NCBI GenBank assembly: GCA_946538445.1 | Contig: CAMNGO010000003.1 | Span: forward strand, 1 to 35,787 | Direction of reading: 5' to 3' | Source: an uncultured Lachnospiraceae bacterium | GTDB taxonomy: Bacteria > Bacillota > Clostridia > Lachnospirales > Lachnospiraceae | DNA length: 35,787 bases | Shown: in pieces, positions 7,162 through 16,192 of the stretch | How the letters are laid out: every line of letters begins with the position of its first letter | Position numbering within the stretch: position 1 is the first letter of the stretch | The notes under the pieces: generated by a model | The model's input: the letters and a program-made list of their open reading frames with translations, nothing else | Database searches by the model: none | Told to the model about the DNA's origin: nothing | Made by a program: the position numbers and the translations under genes

Positions 7162-7689
7162 ATGCGTTATTCAATTTATGGGAAGAATCTCGAAGTGACA
7201 GATGGTTTAAAAGAAGCCATCAATTCTAAGTTTTCAAAGTTAGATAAGTTTTTTACGAAAGATACAGAGGTTCAGATCACCTTGTCTCTCCAGAGAGAAG
7301 AGCAGAAGGTGGAAGCCATGATTCCCATGAAGGGCAATATTCTTCGTGCAGAACAGGCCAGCAAGGATATGTATGTATCTATCGAGAAAGTTGTTGAGAT
7401 CTTAGAGAGAATGATCCGCAAATACAAAACAAAGATCTCCCACACCGGCAAGGGTGGCGGACAGTTTTCCGAGAGTTTTATGGATGAAGACGTGGAAGCT
7501 CCGGAGAGCATCGTTATATCCAGAAGCAAACGTTTTGCCATCAAACCTATGGATGTGGAAGAAGCATGTATCCAGATGGAATTGCTGGGCCACGGTTTCT
7601 TTGTATTCCGCAATTCCGAGACCTTTGAGGTAAATGTAGTTTACAAACGAAAAGACGGAACCTACGGACTCATCGAGCCCGAGTTTTAA
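7162..7689 (+). CDS. hpf: Long-form ribosome hibernation promoting factor
   Basis: This 175-residue HPF/RaiA family protein binds the 30S decoding region and, in the long form, drives 100S ribosome dimers in slow growth. The N-terminal beta-alpha domain starts MRYSIYGKNLEVTDGLKEAI and includes EVQITLSLQREEQKVEAMI. After a flexible linker (about residues 95-115), the C-terminal dimerisation domain carries RSKRFAIKPMDVEEA, LLGHGFFVFRN and VVYKRKDGTYGLIEP, which are typical of the long form. ATG 7162 is preceded by GAAGGAG (7147-7153). The frame is open back to a TTG at 7093, but that overlaps the promoter's start site, so the upstream extension is rejected. It is a single-gene unit with its own promoter and terminator, directly upstream of secA. 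Confidence 0.95.
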   Translation: MRYSIYGKNLEVTDGLKEAINSKFSKLDKFFTKDTEVQITLSLQREEQKVEAMIPMKGNILRAEQASKDMYVSIEKVVEILERMIRKYKTKISHTGKGGGQFSESFMDEDVEAPESIVISRSKRFAIKPMDVEEACIQMELLGHGFFVFRNSETFEVNVVYKRKDGTYGLIEPEF

Positions 7690-7714
7690 TTCATAGATAC
7701 ATTTGATATACCAG

Positions 7715-7740
7715 GGCACCATTTTTATGGTGCCTTTTTT
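7715..7740 (+). terminator. Intrinsic terminator after hpf
   Basis: GGCACCAT (7715-7722) and ATGGTGCC (7727-7734) form a perfect 8-bp stem around TTTT, followed by six T residues. Confidence 0.92.
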
Positions 7741-7840
7741 CTATGCCTATACCTTGCATTGGCATATAATTGATGTTACAATGTACTTTGTATGCGTATG
7801 TCTATATAGGGGAAGTCTGCCCTTTTTTAGATAATTTCGA

Positions 7841-7867
7841 ATTCTCCGGAAGCAATCCGGGGAGAAT
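7841..7867 (+). promoter_or_regulatory. Hairpin just upstream of the secA ribosome binding site
   Basis: ATTCTCC and GGA (7841-7850) pair with TCC and GGAGAAT (7856-7867) around AGCAA, with one bulged G. It ends 6 bases before AGGAGG (7874-7879). A leader structure modulating secA translation is possible. There is no T-run, so it is not an intrinsic terminator. Confidence 0.35.
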
Positions 7868-7886
7868 CATTATAGGAGGTTGATCT

Positions 7887-10520
7887 ATGGGATTCATGGA
7901 TAAGCTTTTTGGTAATAAAAGCGAAAAAGAGATAAAGAGAATACAAAAGAGCGTGGATGCGATTCTTGCTCTAGATGAGCAGATGCAGGCTTTGTCGGAC
8001 GAGGAGCTTCGCGGTAAAACTGCAGAGTTTAAGGAGCGCCTGGCCGCAGGAGAGACTCTGGATGACATTCTGGTGGATGCTTTTGCCGCTGTAAGAGAAG
8101 CTGCAAGTCGTGCGATCGGCCTGAAACATTACCCGGTGCAGCTCATGGGTGGAATCATTCTCCACCAGGGGCGTATCGCGGAGATGAAAACCGGTGAAGG
8201 TAAGACCCTTGTATCAACCTTGCCGGCATATCTGAATGCATTGGAAGGCAAAGGAGTACACATTGTAACGGTCAATGATTACCTGGCAAAGCGTGACGCT
8301 GAGTGGATGGGTAAGGTTCATGAGTTCCTGGGCCTGACAGTTGGTGTGATTTTGAACAGCTACGATTCTGCAGAGCGTCAGCAGGCTTATAACTGTGATA
8401 TTACCTACATCACAAACAACGAGCTGGGCTTTGACTACCTTCGTGATAACATGGTCATTTTCAAGAAGGACCTGGTACAGAGAGACCTTCATTATGCCAT
8501 CGTGGACGAGGTGGACTCCGTCCTGATCGATGAAGCCAGAACTCCTTTGATCATCTCCGGACAGAGTGGAAAGTCCACAGACCTGTATCGTGCCTGCGAT
8601 GTTCTGGCACGTCAGATGCAGAAAGGTACCTCTGACGGAGAACTGTCCAAGATGGATGCCATCATGGGAATCGATATCGAGGAAGATGGGGATTTCCTGG
8701 TAAATGAAAAGGAAAAACATGTGATGCTGACTTCCGAAGGTGTGAAGAAGGTAGAACAGTTCTTCCACATCAACAATCTGGCAGATCCCGAACATCTGGA
8801 GATCCAGCATAACATCATTCTTGCATTGCGTGCTCATAACCTTATGTTCCGTGATCAGGATTATGTGGTGAAAGATGATGAAGTTCTTATCGTCGATGAA
8901 TTTACCGGTCGTATCATGCCGGGAAGAAGGTATTCGGACGGACTTCACCAGGCAATCGAGGCCAAGGAAGGTGTGAAGGTGAAACGTGAGTCCAGGACAC
9001 TGGCTACCATCACTTTCCAGAACTTCTTTAATAAATATAAGAAGAAAGCCGGTATGACCGGTACTGCCATGACGGAAGACAAGGAATTCATGGACATCTA
9101 CGGGATGGATGTTGTTGAGATTCCTACCAATAAGCCAATGATCCGTGTGGATAAGGATGACTCCATCTACATGACAAAACAGGCAAAATTGAAGGCAGTA
9201 ATCAATGACATCATCGAAGCTCATGAGAGAAAACAGCCGGTTCTGGTAGGCACCATCAATATCGATGCTTCCGAGGAAATCAGCCGTATGCTCACCAAGA
9301 GGGGAATCCGCCATAATGTATTGAACGCCAAGTTCCATGAGATGGAGGCGGAGATTATCTCCCATGCAGGGGAGAAGGGAGCGGTTACCATCGCCACCAA
9401 CATGGCCGGTCGTGGTACCGATATCAAGCTGGAAGACGGTGTGGCCGAGCTGGGTGGTCTTAAGATCATCGGTACGGAGCGCCATGAAAGCCGACGTATC
9501 GATAATCAGCTGCGTGGCCGTTCCGGACGACAGGGCGATCCCGGTGAATCCAAATTCTACCTGTCTCTGGAGGACGATCTTATGCGTCTGTTCGGATCAG
9601 AGCGTATGATGAGTATCTACAAGAACCTGGGAATCGAAGAAGATGAAGAGATTCATCATAAGACTATCACCAAGCAGATCGAGAAGGCTCAGAAGAAGAT
9701 TGAGAATAACAACTACGGTATTCGTAAGAACCTCCTGGATTATGACCAGGTTAACAATGACCAGCGTGAGGTAATCTATGCGGAGAGACGGCGTGTTCTT
9801 GATGGGGAGAGCATGCGTGACGTCATCTACCGTATGATCCGCGACGTGGTCAAGGACGAAGTGGATATGGTGGCAGGGGAACTCCCTGTGAGAGATTGGA
9901 ACCTGGTGGAGCTTAATGAGTCTTTACGTCATAAGATTCCTTTGAAACATATCCGTTTTACTGAGGAAGAGATAGAAAATGATGATTATCAGGGCATCCT
10001 GGAGAGACTTCAGGAAGAAGCCATGGATATTTATCATAAGAAAGAACAGGAATTCGACGCATTCAAACAGGGCATCTCTCCGGAAGATCTGGAGGAGATG
10101 GATCTGGAAGAAGAAGCAATCTACAATGATGGAATCCGTGAAGTGGAACGTGTCATCCTGCTGAAGGTGATCGACCGGAAATGGATGAACCACATTGATG
10201 ACATGGACCAGCTGAGACAGAGCATCGGTCTTCAGTCCTACGCTCAGAAGGACCCTGTGGTACAGTATAAATTCCTGGGATATGACATGTTTGAGGAGAT
10301 GACCAGAAATATCAGTCATGATACGGTCACTGCCCTTATGCATGTGGAGATCCAGCATAACGTGGAGAGAGAACAGGTGGCAAAAGCCACAGGAACCAAC
10401 AAGGATGATTCTGTCGCCAAGGGACCTTACCGTCGGAAACAGCCGAAAGTAGGACGAAATGATCCGTGTCCTTGCGGCAGCGGCAAGAAATACAAACAGT
10501 GCTGCGGCCGTTTCGAATAG
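7887..10520 (+). CDS. secA: Preprotein translocase ATPase SecA
   Basis: This 877-residue ATPase motor pushes unfolded preproteins through SecYEG. The N-terminal DEAD-type domain has the Walker A motif MKTGEGKT (residues ~100-107) and the Walker B motif [18 protein letters not shown]. The crosslinking domain follows. The second ATPase fold contains [41 protein letters not shown] and the helicase-type arginines. The C-terminus has the zinc-binding SecB/lipid-interaction motif [13 protein letters not shown]. Length is slightly above the typical ~840. AGGAGG at 7874-7879 precedes ATG 7887 by 7 bases. A TATAAT at 7765-7770 is a possible -10 but its -35 is poor. It heads a long co-oriented gene run, with prfB starting 15 bases after its stop. 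Only one SecA is in the window, and it looks like the housekeeping SecA1. Confidence 0.97.
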   Translation: MGFMDKLFGNKSEKEIKRIQKSVDAILALDEQMQALSDEELRGKTAEFKERLAAGETLDDILVDAFAAVREAASRAIGLKHYPVQLMGGIILHQGRIAEMKTGEGKTLVSTLPAYLNALEGKGVHIVTVNDYLAKRDAEWMGKVHEFLGLTVGVILNSYDSAERQQAYNCDITYITNNELGFDYLRDNMVIFKKDLVQRDLHYAIVDEVDSVLIDEARTPLIISGQSGKSTDLYRACDVLARQMQKGTSDGELSKMDAIMGIDIEEDGDFLVNEKEKHVMLTSEGVKKVEQFFHINNLADPEHLEIQHNIILALRAHNLMFRDQDYVVKDDEVLIVDEFTGRIMPGRRYSDGLHQAIEAKEGVKVKRESRTLATITFQNFFNKYKKKAGMTGTAMTEDKEFMDIYGMDVVEIPTNKPMIRVDKDDSIYMTKQAKLKAVINDIIEAHERKQPVLVGTINIDASEEISRMLTKRGIRHNVLNAKFHEMEAEIISHAGEKGAVTIATNMAGRGTDIKLEDGVAELGGLKIIGTERHESRRIDNQLRGRSGRQGDPGESKFYLSLEDDLMRLFGSERMMSIYKNLGIEEDEEIHHKTITKQIEKAQKKIENNNYGIRKNLLDYDQVNNDQREVIYAERRRVLDGESMRDVIYRMIRDVVKDEVDMVAGELPVRDWNLVELNESLRHKIPLKHIRFTEEEIENDDYQGILERLQEEAMDIYHKKEQEFDAFKQGISPEDLEEMDLEEEAIYNDGIREVERVILLKVIDRKWMNHIDDMDQLRQSIGLQSYAQKDPVVQYKFLGYDMFEEMTRNISHDTVTALMHVEIQHNVEREQVAKATGTNKDDSVAKGPYRRKQPKVGRNDPCPCGSGKKYKQCCGRFE

Positions 10521-10535
10521 AAGGAGGGGCATAGA

Positions 10536-11663
10536 TTGATTGAATTAGATCAATATAAACTCACATTAAATCAGTATAAAGACCCCCTGGCTGATCTGAA
10601 GAAAGCTCTGGAGCTGGACCGGAAGCAGAATCTGGCGGCGGAGCTGGAGAAACAGATGGAGAGCCCGGACTTCTGGCAGGATCCTGAGAATGCCCAGAAG
10701 ATATCCAAGGAAGTGAATTCCCTGAAGGAAAGCATCAAATCCTATCATAAACTGGAGACCGCCATGGATGACATCGATGTCATGATAGAGATGGCCCAGG
10801 AGGAAGAGGATGAGGATATGATTCCTGAGATCGGGGGTATGCTGGATCAGTTTATCGAAGATTATGAGAACATGAGGATCCAGACATTACTTTCCGGGGA
10901 CTATGACAAGGATAATGCAATCGTCACTTTACATGCAGGGGCCGGGGGAACCGAGTCCTGTGACTGGTGCAGTATGCTCTACCGCATGTATACCAGATGG
11001 GCTGACCGCCATCAGTTCCAGTATGAGGTGCTGGACTTTCTGGACGGGGATGAAGCCGGCATCAAATCCATCACATTTGAAGTGAAGGGGGAGAATGCCT
11101 ACGGCTACCTGAAGTCCGAGAGAGGTGTTCACCGTCTGGTGCGCATCTCCCCGTTTAACGCTGCCGGTAAGCGGCAGACCTCTTTCGTGTCCTGCGATGT
11201 CATGCCGGATATCGAGGAGGACCTGAACATTGAGATTGACGAGAAGGACATCCGCATCGATACCTATCGTTCCAGCGGCGCAGGCGGACAGCATATTAAC
11301 AAAACCAGTTCCGCCATCCGTATCACCCACTATCCCACAGGAATCGTGGTTCAGTGCCAGAATGAGAGATCACAGCATATGAACAAAGACAAAGCCATGC
11401 AGATGCTGAAAGCAAAACTCTACCTGCTGAAGGAGCAGGAGAACAGGGAGAAGCTCTCCGGCATCCGCGGGGAAGTCTCTGATAACGGCTGGGGCAGCCA
11501 GATCCGTTCCTATGTGATGCAGCCTTATACCATGGTGAAGGACCACCGCACTTCCCAGGAAGTCGGAAATGTGCAGAGCGTGATGGACGGGAATCTGGAC
11601 CCATTCATCAATGCCTATCTGCGCTGGATCAACCTGTCTGAGAATGCCGGTGAGAACCAGTAA
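10536..11663 (+). CDS. prfB: Peptide chain release factor 2 (no programmed frameshift)
   Basis: This 375-residue RF2 terminates translation at UGA and UAA. It carries the stop-recognition tripeptide SPF in VRISPFNAAGKR, and the catalytic GGQ in SSGAGGQHINKTSSAIR, which triggers peptidyl-tRNA hydrolysis. Start is TTG 10536, with GGAGGGG at 10523-10529 seven bases before it; the next methionine is around residue 41, well inside the N-terminal helical domain. Many prfB genes carry an in-frame UGA near codon 25 that requires a +1 frameshift. Here the frame is continuous through the corresponding stretch (LKKALELDRK), so the autoregulatory frameshift is absent. The gene follows secA by 15 bases, a common clostridial arrangement, and is presumably co-transcribed. 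Confidence 0.96.
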   Translation: MIELDQYKLTLNQYKDPLADLKKALELDRKQNLAAELEKQMESPDFWQDPENAQKISKEVNSLKESIKSYHKLETAMDDIDVMIEMAQEEEDEDMIPEIGGMLDQFIEDYENMRIQTLLSGDYDKDNAIVTLHAGAGGTESCDWCSMLYRMYTRWADRHQFQYEVLDFLDGDEAGIKSITFEVKGENAYGYLKSERGVHRLVRISPFNAAGKRQTSFVSCDVMPDIEEDLNIEIDEKDIRIDTYRSSGAGGQHINKTSSAIRITHYPTGIVVQCQNERSQHMNKDKAMQMLKAKLYLLKEQENREKLSGIRGEVSDNGWGSQIRSYVMQPYTMVKDHRTSQEVGNVQSVMDGNLDPFINAYLRWINLSENAGENQ

Positions 11664-11711
11664 ATTACAGAATCAATTACAGAAGCATCGATGGAAGGAG
11701 TTTTGTTAAGA

Positions 11712-13853
11712 ATGAATATCGTCACACAATTGGCGGAGGAATTAAAGATCCGTCCACAGCAGGTGGAGGCGGCAGTCACCCTTATCGATGAGGGGAACAC
11801 GATTCCTTTTATCGCCAGATATCGAAAAGAAGCAACCGGAGCACTTAATGATGAAGTGCTCCGTAATTTACAGGAAAGACTGGTCTATCTTCGCAATCTT
11901 GAAGAGAAGAAACAACAGGTGATGCGAAGCATCGAGGAGCAGGGAAAACTGACGGAGGAACTTAAGCGCAAGATCGAGATGGCAACAACTCTGGTGGCGG
12001 TAGATGATCTTTATCTGCCTTATCGCCCCAAGAAGAGAACCCGTGCCACCATGGCAAAGGAACGAGGGCTGGAGCCTCTTGCAGACATCCTCTTTCACCA
12101 GGAAACCACACGCAGCATGGAGGAGGAAGCCCTCCCCTTCCTGAATGAGGAGAATGGGGTCCCCACCGTGGAGGCTGCCATCGCAGGTGCCAAGGACATC
12201 CTGGCTGAGACCATAGCAGATAATGCAGAATTCCGTAAGAGCATCCGTAAGTGGTCCATGAAGGAAGGAAATCTGATCGTCAAGGCAAAGGACGAGAAAG
12301 AAGAATCTGTTTACGAGATGTACTACGATTTCCGGGAACCGCTGGAGAAGATCAGCGGTCATCGTGTCCTGGCCATCAACCGGGGGGAGAAGGAGAAGAT
12401 TTTAACTGTGAAGGTCGAGGCTCCGGAGAGACAGATCCTTCATGCCTTGAATAAAACCCTGATCCGGGGGGAGAATCCCAACACAGAACCTTACATCCGG
12501 GAAGCCATTGCGGACAGTTATCAAAGACTGATCGCACCGGCCATCGAGAGAGATATCAGAAATGAACTGACAGAAGTCGCCCAGGAGGGGGCAATCACCG
12601 TATTCGGGAAGAATCTGTCCCAGCTTCTGATGCAGCCGCCCATCAAAGGGCAGACTGTCCTGGGATGGGATCCCGCCTTCCGTACCGGCTGTAAACTGGC
12701 GGTGGTGGATGCCACCGGAAAAGTTCTGGATACTGTGGTAGTATACCCCACGGAGCCTCAGAAGAAGGTCCGGGAGACGGAGAGGATCGTCCATGACATG
12801 ATCCGAAAATATCATGTAACCCTCATCAGTCTGGGAAACGGGACAGCATCCAGAGAATCGGAGCAGGTGATTACAGAACTCCTGAAGAAGATTCCGGAGA
12901 AGGTATCTTATGTAATCGTCAGTGAAGCAGGTGCCTCCGTCTATTCTGCCAGCAAGCTGGCCACGGAGGAATTTCCGGAATTCGATGTGGGTCAGAGGAG
13001 CGCTGCTTCCATCGCAAGACGTCTGCAGGATCCTCTTTCCGAGCTGGTGAAGATAGAACCCAAAGCCATCGGAGTCGGCCAGTATCAGCATGATATGAAT
13101 CAGAAGAAGCTGGAGGAAGCTCTGCATGGCGTGGTGGAAGACTGCGTGAACAAGGTAGGAGTGGATCTGAATACTGCTTCCGTATCTCTTTTATCCTACA
13201 TCGCAGGTGTCAATAAGACCATCGCAAAGAATATTGTGACTTACCGGGAAGAACATGGTGCCTTCGAAGAGAGAAAGGAACTTCTCAAAGTTCCCAAGAT
13301 TGGACCCAAAGCCTTCCAACAGTGTGCAGGTTTCCTTCGGATACCGCAAGGGAAGAATCCGCTTGATAACACGGCAGTCCATCCGGAGTCCTATGATGCC
13401 GCCGGAAAGCTTATTGATTATATGGGCTACAATGGCGAAGATCTTTCCCACGGCGGATTGAAGACTCTGGGTAAGAAAATAAAGAACCGTGAGGAGATGG
13501 CGGAAAGGCTGCAGATCGGTATCATGACTCTGAATGATATCATAGAGGAATTGGAAAAACCGGGGAGGGATCCCCGTAACGATATGCCAAAACCCATTCT
13601 TCGAACCGATGTGCTGGATATGGCAGACTTGAAAGAAGGGATGGTTCTTAAGGGAACAGTCCGCAATGTCATTGACTTCGGCGCTTTTGTGGATATCGGT
13701 GTACACCAGGACGGGCTGGTGCATATTTCTCAGATGAGTGACAAATATATCAAACATCCCCTCGAGGTTGTCAGTGTGGGCGACGTCGTGGAGGTGAAAG
13801 TAATGAGTGTGGATCTGAAGAAGAAGAGGATCCAGCTTACCATGAAGGGATAA
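11712..13853 (+). CDS. tex: Tex-family S1 RNA-binding protein
   Basis: This 713-residue protein of the Tex/Spt6-like family is a nucleic-acid-binding protein linked to transcription in bacteria. Visible order: N-terminal Tex helical region with GNTIPFIARYRKEATGALNDE, a YqgF/RNase-H-like domain starting GWDPAFRTGCKLAVVD near residue 320, helix-hairpin-helix repeats with VGVDLNTAS and LLKVPKIGPKAFQQCAGFLRI, and a C-terminal S1 domain (about residues 640-713, GTVRNVIDFGAFVDIG, DGLVHISQMSDKYI). ATG 11712 is preferred over ATG 11691, because AAGGAG at 11695-11700 lies 11 bases before 11712 and within any longer product; Tex proteins also usually begin with a short MxIxxxLAxEL-like sequence as here. 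It sits 48 bases after prfB in the same direction. Confidence 0.93.
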   Translation: MNIVTQLAEELKIRPQQVEAAVTLIDEGNTIPFIARYRKEATGALNDEVLRNLQERLVYLRNLEEKKQQVMRSIEEQGKLTEELKRKIEMATTLVAVDDLYLPYRPKKRTRATMAKERGLEPLADILFHQETTRSMEEEALPFLNEENGVPTVEAAIAGAKDILAETIADNAEFRKSIRKWSMKEGNLIVKAKDEKEESVYEMYYDFREPLEKISGHRVLAINRGEKEKILTVKVEAPERQILHALNKTLIRGENPNTEPYIREAIADSYQRLIAPAIERDIRNELTEVAQEGAITVFGKNLSQLLMQPPIKGQTVLGWDPAFRTGCKLAVVDATGKVLDTVVVYPTEPQKKVRETERIVHDMIRKYHVTLISLGNGTASRESEQVITELLKKIPEKVSYVIVSEAGASVYSASKLATEEFPEFDVGQRSAASIARRLQDPLSELVKIEPKAIGVGQYQHDMNQKKLEEALHGVVEDCVNKVGVDLNTASVSLLSYIAGVNKTIAKNIVTYREEHGAFEERKELLKVPKIGPKAFQQCAGFLRIPQGKNPLDNTAVHPESYDAAGKLIDYMGYNGEDLSHGGLKTLGKKIKNREEMAERLQIGIMTLNDIIEELEKPGRDPRNDMPKPILRTDVLDMADLKEGMVLKGTVRNVIDFGAFVDIGVHQDGLVHISQMSDKYIKHPLEVVSVGDVVEVKVMSVDLKKKRIQLTMKG

Positions 13854-13869
13854 ACAACAGGAGGGTAAG

Positions 13870-14517
13870 ATGGAAGGATTCGACAAAATCAAGAATATTA
13901 AACTGTCTGATCTGGATGAAGATAATACTTTGGAAGATCAGTTGAAACCTGAAAAGAAAAAGGACATAAGCCCGGAGGAAACAGATGTATCCGGGAAGTC
14001 TGCAGAAGATAACCAGGAAGAGAGAATCCCTGTGGGCAGACATTATGAGATTGACGCGGAGATCACAGAGCAGGAACTGCGTAATTTCAGACTTGCCCAT
14101 GAATACCGCAGACCGGCCATTCTTTTGGTAAATGCAATGGCTATTTTCTTTATCATATACTCGGCTCTTTCAGGAGTGAAAGGGATGAATCTGGGAATAA
14201 CAATCGGGCTCGGTATCCTGATTATACTGTATTACCCATTTATCATAGCGACCAAGACAAAAGGAATTAAGAATAACAGCAAAGTGTTTCAGCATGTATT
14301 CCACTATATGCTGGATGAGGAGGGACTTCATCTCAAGGTGGATAAAGAAGCAGTGGATGTTGAATGGAAATATGTGAGAAAACTGATGGTGCTGAAATCA
14401 TCCCTTGTTGTCTACACAGGTAAGGCGAATGCCTGGATTATCCCTACCAAGGATATGGGAGATCAGAAGGATGAGATCATCGCCTTCCTGCAGGAAAAGA
14501 TTCAGACAGGAAAGTAA
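13870..14517 (+). CDS. Membrane protein with YcxB-like C-terminal domain
   Basis: This encodes 215 residues. The first ~70 residues are acidic and charged, likely disordered and cytosolic. Two hydrophobic segments follow (ILLVNAMAIFFIIYSAL and LGITIGLGILIILYYPFII, about residues 80-125). The last ~85 residues resemble the YcxB-like domain: YMLDEEGLHLKVDKEAVDVEW, KYVRKLMVLKSSLVVYTG and NAWIIPTKDM. That pattern (hydrophobic pair, then a beta-rich module with a tryptophan and an IIP turn) is typical of the family, whose function is unknown. AGGAGGG at 13859-13865 precedes ATG 13870. It lies 16 bases after tex and 4 bases before tsaE, so it belongs to the same transcript. Unlike most YcxB proteins it has a long acidic N-terminal extension. 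Confidence 0.7.
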   Translation: MEGFDKIKNIKLSDLDEDNTLEDQLKPEKKKDISPEETDVSGKSAEDNQEERIPVGRHYEIDAEITEQELRNFRLAHEYRRPAILLVNAMAIFFIIYSALSGVKGMNLGITIGLGILIILYYPFIIATKTKGIKNNSKVFQHVFHYMLDEEGLHLKVDKEAVDVEWKYVRKLMVLKSSLVVYTGKANAWIIPTKDMGDQKDEIIAFLQEKIQTGK

Positions 14518-14521
14518 TGGT

Positions 14522-14953
14522 ATGATTATAGAGAGTTATTCAGCAGAAGACACTTTTTTATGTGGATACCGGTACGGACAGAAGGCGGAAGCCGGGGAGG
14601 TTTATTGCCTTTACGGCGATCTTGGCGTGGGAAAAACGGTTTTTACCCAGGGATTTGCCAAAGGCCTGGGTATAGAAGAACCGGTGAACAGCCCCACTTT
14701 CACCATTCTTCAAGTTTACGAGGATGGAAGACTCCCTTTCTACCATTTTGATGTATATCGGATCAGTGACCCTGACGAGATGTATGAAGTGGGATTTGAC
14801 GAGTATGTGGATGGAGAAGGAGTCACTTTTATCGAGTGGGCCGATCTGATCGAGGAGATTCTCCCGGAAGGATGTACTGAGATAACCATCGAGAAGGACC
14901 TTTCCCGGGGATTTGATTATCGCCGGATCACCATCAAGGAGGAGGAAGCATGA
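14522..14953 (+). CDS. tsaE: tRNA t6A biosynthesis ATPase TsaE
   Basis: This 143-residue ATPase of the t6A37 tRNA modification pathway resets the TsaB-TsaD complex. It has Walker A GDLGVGKT (about residues 36-43), the switch motif NSPTFTILQ, HFDVYRI, the Walker B-like region and FIEWADLI, all hallmarks of the family. ATG 14522 gives the normal length; the frame extends upstream to 14405, but that overlaps the YcxB-like gene. AGGAAAG at about 14508-14514 serves as the ribosome binding site. The stop overlaps the tsaB start (ATGA at 14950-14953), pointing to translational coupling. Confidence 0.94.
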   Translation: MIIESYSAEDTFLCGYRYGQKAEAGEVYCLYGDLGVGKTVFTQGFAKGLGIEEPVNSPTFTILQVYEDGRLPFYHFDVYRISDPDEMYEVGFDEYVDGEGVTFIEWADLIEEILPEGCTEITIEKDLSRGFDYRRITIKEEEA

Positions 14954-15684
14954 GAATACTTGCAATGGACAGTTCAGGTCTTGTGGCCAGTGTGGCTTTG
15001 GTGGAGGAGGAGAACCTCCTGGCCGAGTACACCATGAACCTTAAGAAAACCCATTCCGAAACCTTGCTTCCCATGATAGATGCGATTGTGGAACTGACAG
15101 GCATCGACTTATCCGAGATCGATGCCATCGCGGTCTCTGCCGGTCCCGGGTCTTTCACAGGACTCCGCATCGGGTCCGCCACAGCCAAGGGACTTGGATT
15201 TGCTCTGAAAAAACCTTTGATCTCTGTACCGACTTTGGAGGGGATGGCTTACCACTTCCCGGAAAGTGACAGGCTGATCTGTCCCATGATGGATGCCCGC
15301 AGAAAGCAGGTATACACCGCCATCTATCGGTTTGAGGATGGAAAACTTACCACGGTCATGGAAGGTTGCGCCTGTTCCGTGGAGGAGCTGATCCGTAAAG
15401 TAAATGAACTAAATCAGGAGATTATCTTCCTGGGGGATGGGGCTGCCATGGCCCGGGAGATGATAGAAGAAGGAGTCAAAGTGGCGCATAGATATGCCCC
15501 CTTGCATATGAACAGGCAGCGGGCAGCTGCCGTAGGAGCCAGAGCCTTTGACCTCTATAGGGAGGGACAGACCCAGACTGCAGCGGAACATGCCCCGGTG
15601 TATTTCAGGAAATCCCAGGCAGAGCGTGAGCTTGAAGCAAAAGGGAAGCATCTGGATTCTGACAGTGTAAGCCGTGCCCATTAG
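14950..15684 (+). CDS. tsaB: tRNA t6A biosynthesis protein TsaB
   Basis: This 244-residue member of the ASKHA/TsaD-like family acts as the inactive partner of TsaD in threonylcarbamoyl transfer to A37. MRILAMDSSGLVASVAL opens the fold, followed by the signature SAGPGSFTGLRIGSATAKGL and DARRKQVYTAIYRF. The metal-binding His pair of TsaD is absent, as expected for TsaB. The ATG overlaps the tsaE stop by 4 bases, with GGAGGAGG at 14939-14946 inside the tsaE 3' end. rimI follows after 10 bases. Length agrees with the family (about 230-245). Confidence 0.95.
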   Translation: MRILAMDSSGLVASVALVEEENLLAEYTMNLKKTHSETLLPMIDAIVELTGIDLSEIDAIAVSAGPGSFTGLRIGSATAKGLGFALKKPLISVPTLEGMAYHFPESDRLICPMMDARRKQVYTAIYRFEDGKLTTVMEGCACSVEELIRKVNELNQEIIFLGDGAAMAREMIEEGVKVAHRYAPLHMNRQRAAAVGARAFDLYREGQTQTAAEHAPVYFRKSQAERELEAKGKHLDSDSVSRAH

Positions 15685-15694
15685 GAGAAGAAGG

Positions 15695-16132
15695 ATGATT
15701 CGATACCGATGTATGGAAAGAGAAGACTGTCAGGCAGTACAGACGTTGTTTGAGGAGTGCTTTTCCCACCCCTGGAAGAAGGAAGCAATCGAAGAAAGCC
15801 TGGGCACGGAGGGCTATGTCTCTCTGGTGGCGGAATCAGATCAGAGGGTCGTGGGCTATATCGGTTACCGGTCTGTTCTGGATGAAGCAGATATCACCAA
15901 TGTGGCTGTCAGTCCCGAACTGCGCCGGCAGGGAATCGGCCGTCAGCTCATGGGAAGATTACTGTCTTTGGCAGGCGAAAAAGGAATCCTTACAATATTT
16001 CTGGAGGTACGGGTTTCAAATACAGCGGCCATCACTTTGTATGAGCATGCCGGCTTTCACACCTGTGGACAGAGAAAGAACTACTATACAGAGCCGGTGG
16101 AGGATGCCTTGCTGATGAGCTATAGTAAATAG
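15695..16132 (+). CDS. rimI: Ribosomal-protein-alanine N-acetyltransferase RimI
   Basis: This 145-residue GNAT-fold acetyltransferase in the RimI group acetylates the N-terminus of ribosomal protein S18 in model bacteria. It shows FSHPWKKEAIEESL near the N-terminus, the acetyl-CoA loop ELRRQGIGRQLMGRLL, LEVRVSNTAAITLYEHAGF and a final KNYYTEPVEDALLMSY, all typical of RimI. ATG 15695 is chosen over the in-frame GTG 15674 because AGGAG at 15683-15687 is 7 bases upstream and the product then begins MIRYRCMERED, as expected. It starts 10 bases after tsaB, a frequently conserved tsaB-rimI pairing. Confidence 0.92.
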   Translation: MIRYRCMEREDCQAVQTLFEECFSHPWKKEAIEESLGTEGYVSLVAESDQRVVGYIGYRSVLDEADITNVAVSPELRRQGIGRQLMGRLLSLAGEKGILTIFLEVRVSNTAAITLYEHAGFHTCGQRKNYYTEPVEDALLMSYSK

Positions 16133-16192
16133 AAGAATAAGAGTATTTTAAGTAATAGTTTATAAGAGTAATTATGGAAATGAGGAAATAAA

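Noticed and set aside
8214-9485. 423-codon antisense frame in secA
   Set aside because: Long antisense frames are common opposite biased coding sequence; the sense strand is unmistakably secA.
12402-13127. 241-codon antisense frame in tex
   Set aside because: Shadow of the Tex gene; no ribosome binding site and no recognisable domain.
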